Assembly: GCA_022376925.1 (NCBI GenBank)
Contig: JAIOJX010000004.1
Span: forward strand, 177,163,501 to 177,227,500
DNA length: 64,000 nucleotides
Direction of reading: 5' to 3'
Source: Tragulus kanchil
Lineage: Eukaryota; Chordata; Mammalia; Artiodactyla; Tragulidae
In this document: positions 62,340-64,000 of the stretch, in pieces
Position numbering within the stretch: the stretch's first letter is position 1
Layout of the letters: each line of letters begins with the position of its first letter
Made by a program: the position numbers and the translations under genes
The notes under the pieces: generated by a model
The model's database searches: none
What the model saw: the letters and a program-made list of their open reading frames with translations, nothing else
Told to the model about the DNA's origin: nothing

Positions 62340-63480
62340 AAGATGTGCTGACACTTACTTATTCCACTATGGCAAAATGAAGCTTAATAGACACATTTTT
62401 CAGAGATCTTGGTTTGTATAATCCAGTGCTTAGTTATAAATCTAGTTATAAATTAATCAAAGCCTCAACAAATACAAAAAATAAATAAGTAAATAAAAAA
62501 TGCACAAGCAAAGAATGGTTCCAGCTCTAAATCATAAACTGTGCCTCTGTATTCCAGACTTACTGACTACATATCTATTCATCTACTCCCATGGAGAGGG
62601 AGAGACTTCTGCTGCCTATTACAGGCAAAGAGCAAGTTCTGTGCACTGGACAATGATTACTTTTTATTTTTATATTTTAGAGTTAGGAGTAAGTCTTGAT
62701 ATAATTACGATCCCATTGTCAATAAACTCAAGCATGGCAACATAAATACATGCCAAGACATAACTCTGAGGTCATACACCACATGCTATGGTTCACACAT
62801 TGTTCACCTATCGCCCTCCAAAACGAAATTAGGATCCAAGGACAGACTGCCTGAAAGGCTGACGATTCAGCTTTCACCGATCAAGTTTTATGTTCACTGT
62901 ATTAACTCCTCGCGACAGAATACACCCTAAAAATATGTTCCCCCCTCATATTCCTGGAATAGCTCTCTTGCCTTTACAAGCAAGGCTTTCAGACATAAAG
63001 AGCCTCAGGCGTATTTCTAAACGTTATCTCTTCCAAGAGGATCTACTCAAAGCATGTGTGTTATTAAACATAACGTTTCGTGTCCACCTCTCACGTCAAA
63101 TGTTTGAAAACACAAAAAAAGACTTTAGGTTATCCTAACCTAAGGCAATCCTACGCTTGTTAGGTTATCCTGACAAGTGCTACGTGTCATAAGACACTCT
63201 TGTCACCTGAACCAGTGTGGTCACTGACAGTCTGCACGAGTCCGAGCTACTCAGCCCCTCCGGGAACACAGCACACTTCTCTCTCCGCAGTCCTTGCAAC
63301 CGCCAGAATACCTCAACGGCAGGGAGATCCCCGGGCCCACCCTCTCCCAGGGGCAGGAACAAGAGGAGCGCACAGAGGCTTTGGGAACGGAAGCCCCAGC
63401 AGACGGGTCCGCCGAAGCAGGGGCCGCCTGAGACCAACTTGGATCCAGTGGTGGGCCTAGGGCTCCGCAGAGCAAGCCCC

Positions 63481-63520
63481 GGAGGAGAGTCTAACCTGGG
63501 GGAGGAGAGTCTAACCTGTG
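63481..63520 (-). repeat. 20-bp tandem duplication over exon 1 splice donor
   Basis: Units 63481-63500 and 63501-63520 are identical except at one base (position 19 of the unit, g or t). On the minus strand each unit supplies a donor: ACAG|GTTAGA at the exon edge and CCAG|GTTAGA 20 nt further on. Use of the second donor would add GT TAG directly after the Gly codon base, which creates an in-frame stop. Confidence 0.8.
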
Positions 63521-63579
63521 AGGCTGCGGGCGCTTGCTACCGCGGGAACAAGCCTAGTTGCCGAGAGGAGCCAAAGCAT
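63516..63579 (-). CDS. XPNPEP3: XPNPEP3 exon 1 (mitochondrial targeting start)
   Basis: The exon encodes residues 1-21 plus one base of codon 22. It starts MLWLLSATRLVPAV and continues ASARSLT, a hydrophobic and basic stretch without acidic residues, as expected of a matrix presequence. I chose the ATG at 63579 because it aligns with the conserved family start and has G at -3. An in-frame ATG five codons upstream (63594) has C at -3 and would only add MSLAV. The donor is ACAG|GTTAGA. A 20-bp tandem copy of this donor lies immediately downstream in the intron. Confidence 0.93.
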
Positions 63580-63668
63580 AACTGCCAAGCTCATGCGTCA
63601 GGAAGTACAGGAGGAAAACTGCCTTGGAGAAGCGGCCGCCTGCAGGACCCCGTCGCCCGGAAACCCGG

Positions 63669-63734
63669 CCCTGCGCCCCGCCTCTTCCGGCCCTGCGATC
63701 CGCCCCTTCCTGCACTGCGCCCCGCCCCTTCCGG
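63669..63734. repeat. 3 x 22-bp GC-box/ETS tandem array
   Basis: Three abutting 22-bp units lie at 63669-63690, 63691-63712 and 63713-63734. Each has the layout C(C/A)CTGCG--CCGCC-CTTCC. Each holds a GC box or GC-box-like core and a TTCC(GG) ETS core at the same spacing. Unit 2 has lost one C of its GC box and the final GG. The array lies about 90-155 bp upstream of the start codon, so it is in the core promoter or the first untranslated bases. Confidence 0.7.
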
Positions 63735-64000
63735 CCGGCACGGCTCGCTGGGCTTTCCTCCCCTAGGGGCGCAGGATGCTAACGTCACGCCCCGCGCGGT
63801 GATCGCCCCTCCGGCTGGGGGCGGGGGCATTTTTGGCGTCACGTTCCACTTAATGGCCACACTCAAGAGGATTTTCTATGCCAAATAACTCCCTCCAGGG
63901 ACTAACCGGTCTCGCCTTCTTGAAAGCACCAGAGAGGAGGCTAACCCCTCTCGAGGACCGGTTCTGAGTGAATATAAGAATGCGTGTATGAACAACCAAA

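Larger units (their letters stand above)
63190..63890. promoter_or_regulatory. CpG-rich promoter of XPNPEP3 (likely shared with ST13)
   Basis: GC and CpG content rise sharply here compared with the AT-rich introns. The region surrounds XPNPEP3 exon 1. It holds several GC boxes (63669-63734 array and 63818-63826), ETS motifs (TTCCGG), and two CRE-like elements (AACGTCAC at 63781-63788 and GCGTCACGT at 63837-63845). There is no TATA box at a fitting place. In mammals XPNPEP3 and ST13 start head to head a few hundred bases apart, so ST13 is expected to begin rightward near or past 64000. ST13 itself is not visible in the window. Confidence 0.75.

Noticed and set aside
63217..63888. Long open frame on the plus strand (about 223 codons) through the CpG-rich region
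   Set aside because: It is antisense to XPNPEP3 exon 1 and exists because GC-rich DNA has few stop codons. The translation is low-complexity and matches no family I know.

Overview
The window is nuclear DNA from a ruminant artiodactyl. The markers are Bov-tA SINEs, BovB (RTE) LINE 3' ends and many CHR-like tRNA-Glu SINEs, on a background of old mammalian repeats (L1M, MER20, MIR). There are no bacterial operons, CRISPR arrays or intact mobile-element genes. Family names come from recalled sequence, not from a repeat-library search.

The dominant gene is XPNPEP3 (mitochondrial Xaa-Pro aminopeptidase 3), read on the minus strand. All ten coding exons can be placed from the start codon at 63579 to the stop at 3989-3991. 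Their lengths are 64+117+408+203+63+114+86+181+121+167 = 1524 nt, giving 507 codons plus stop, the usual length of the human protein. All splice sites are GT-AG, the phases agree, and all five metal ligands of the pita-bread peptidase fold are present (D331, D342, H424, E451, E475). The 3' UTR lies below 3989. The first exon sits in a CpG-rich promoter at about 63.2-63.9 kb. In mammals this promoter normally faces ST13, which should start just beyond the right edge.

A single-exon DnaJ/HSP40 gene, DNAJB7, is nested on the plus strand in intron 1 (57192-58112). As given it carries two frame-breaking indels. Two retrocopies lie in other introns: an RPL35A processed pseudogene (partly duplicated) and a U6 snRNA pseudogene.

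The most striking feature is not a gene. Seventeen direct, abutting, nearly identical duplications of about 1.05-1.15 kb are spread through the 64 kb and add roughly 18-19 kb. They copy exon 4, exon 5 and part of exon 7 of XPNPEP3, several SINEs and the RPL35A retrocopy. The uniform length, the degraded bases next to many joins and a few SNP-like differences between copies point to unmerged contig overlaps in the assembly, not to biology. This inference needs read-level confirmation.

I see no convincing undescribed biological system. Second-tier points of interest are a three-unit 22-bp GC-box/ETS array in the promoter, a 20-bp tandem duplication over the exon 1 splice donor, and a young SINE family that carries NRF1-like palindromes and G-rich tails.
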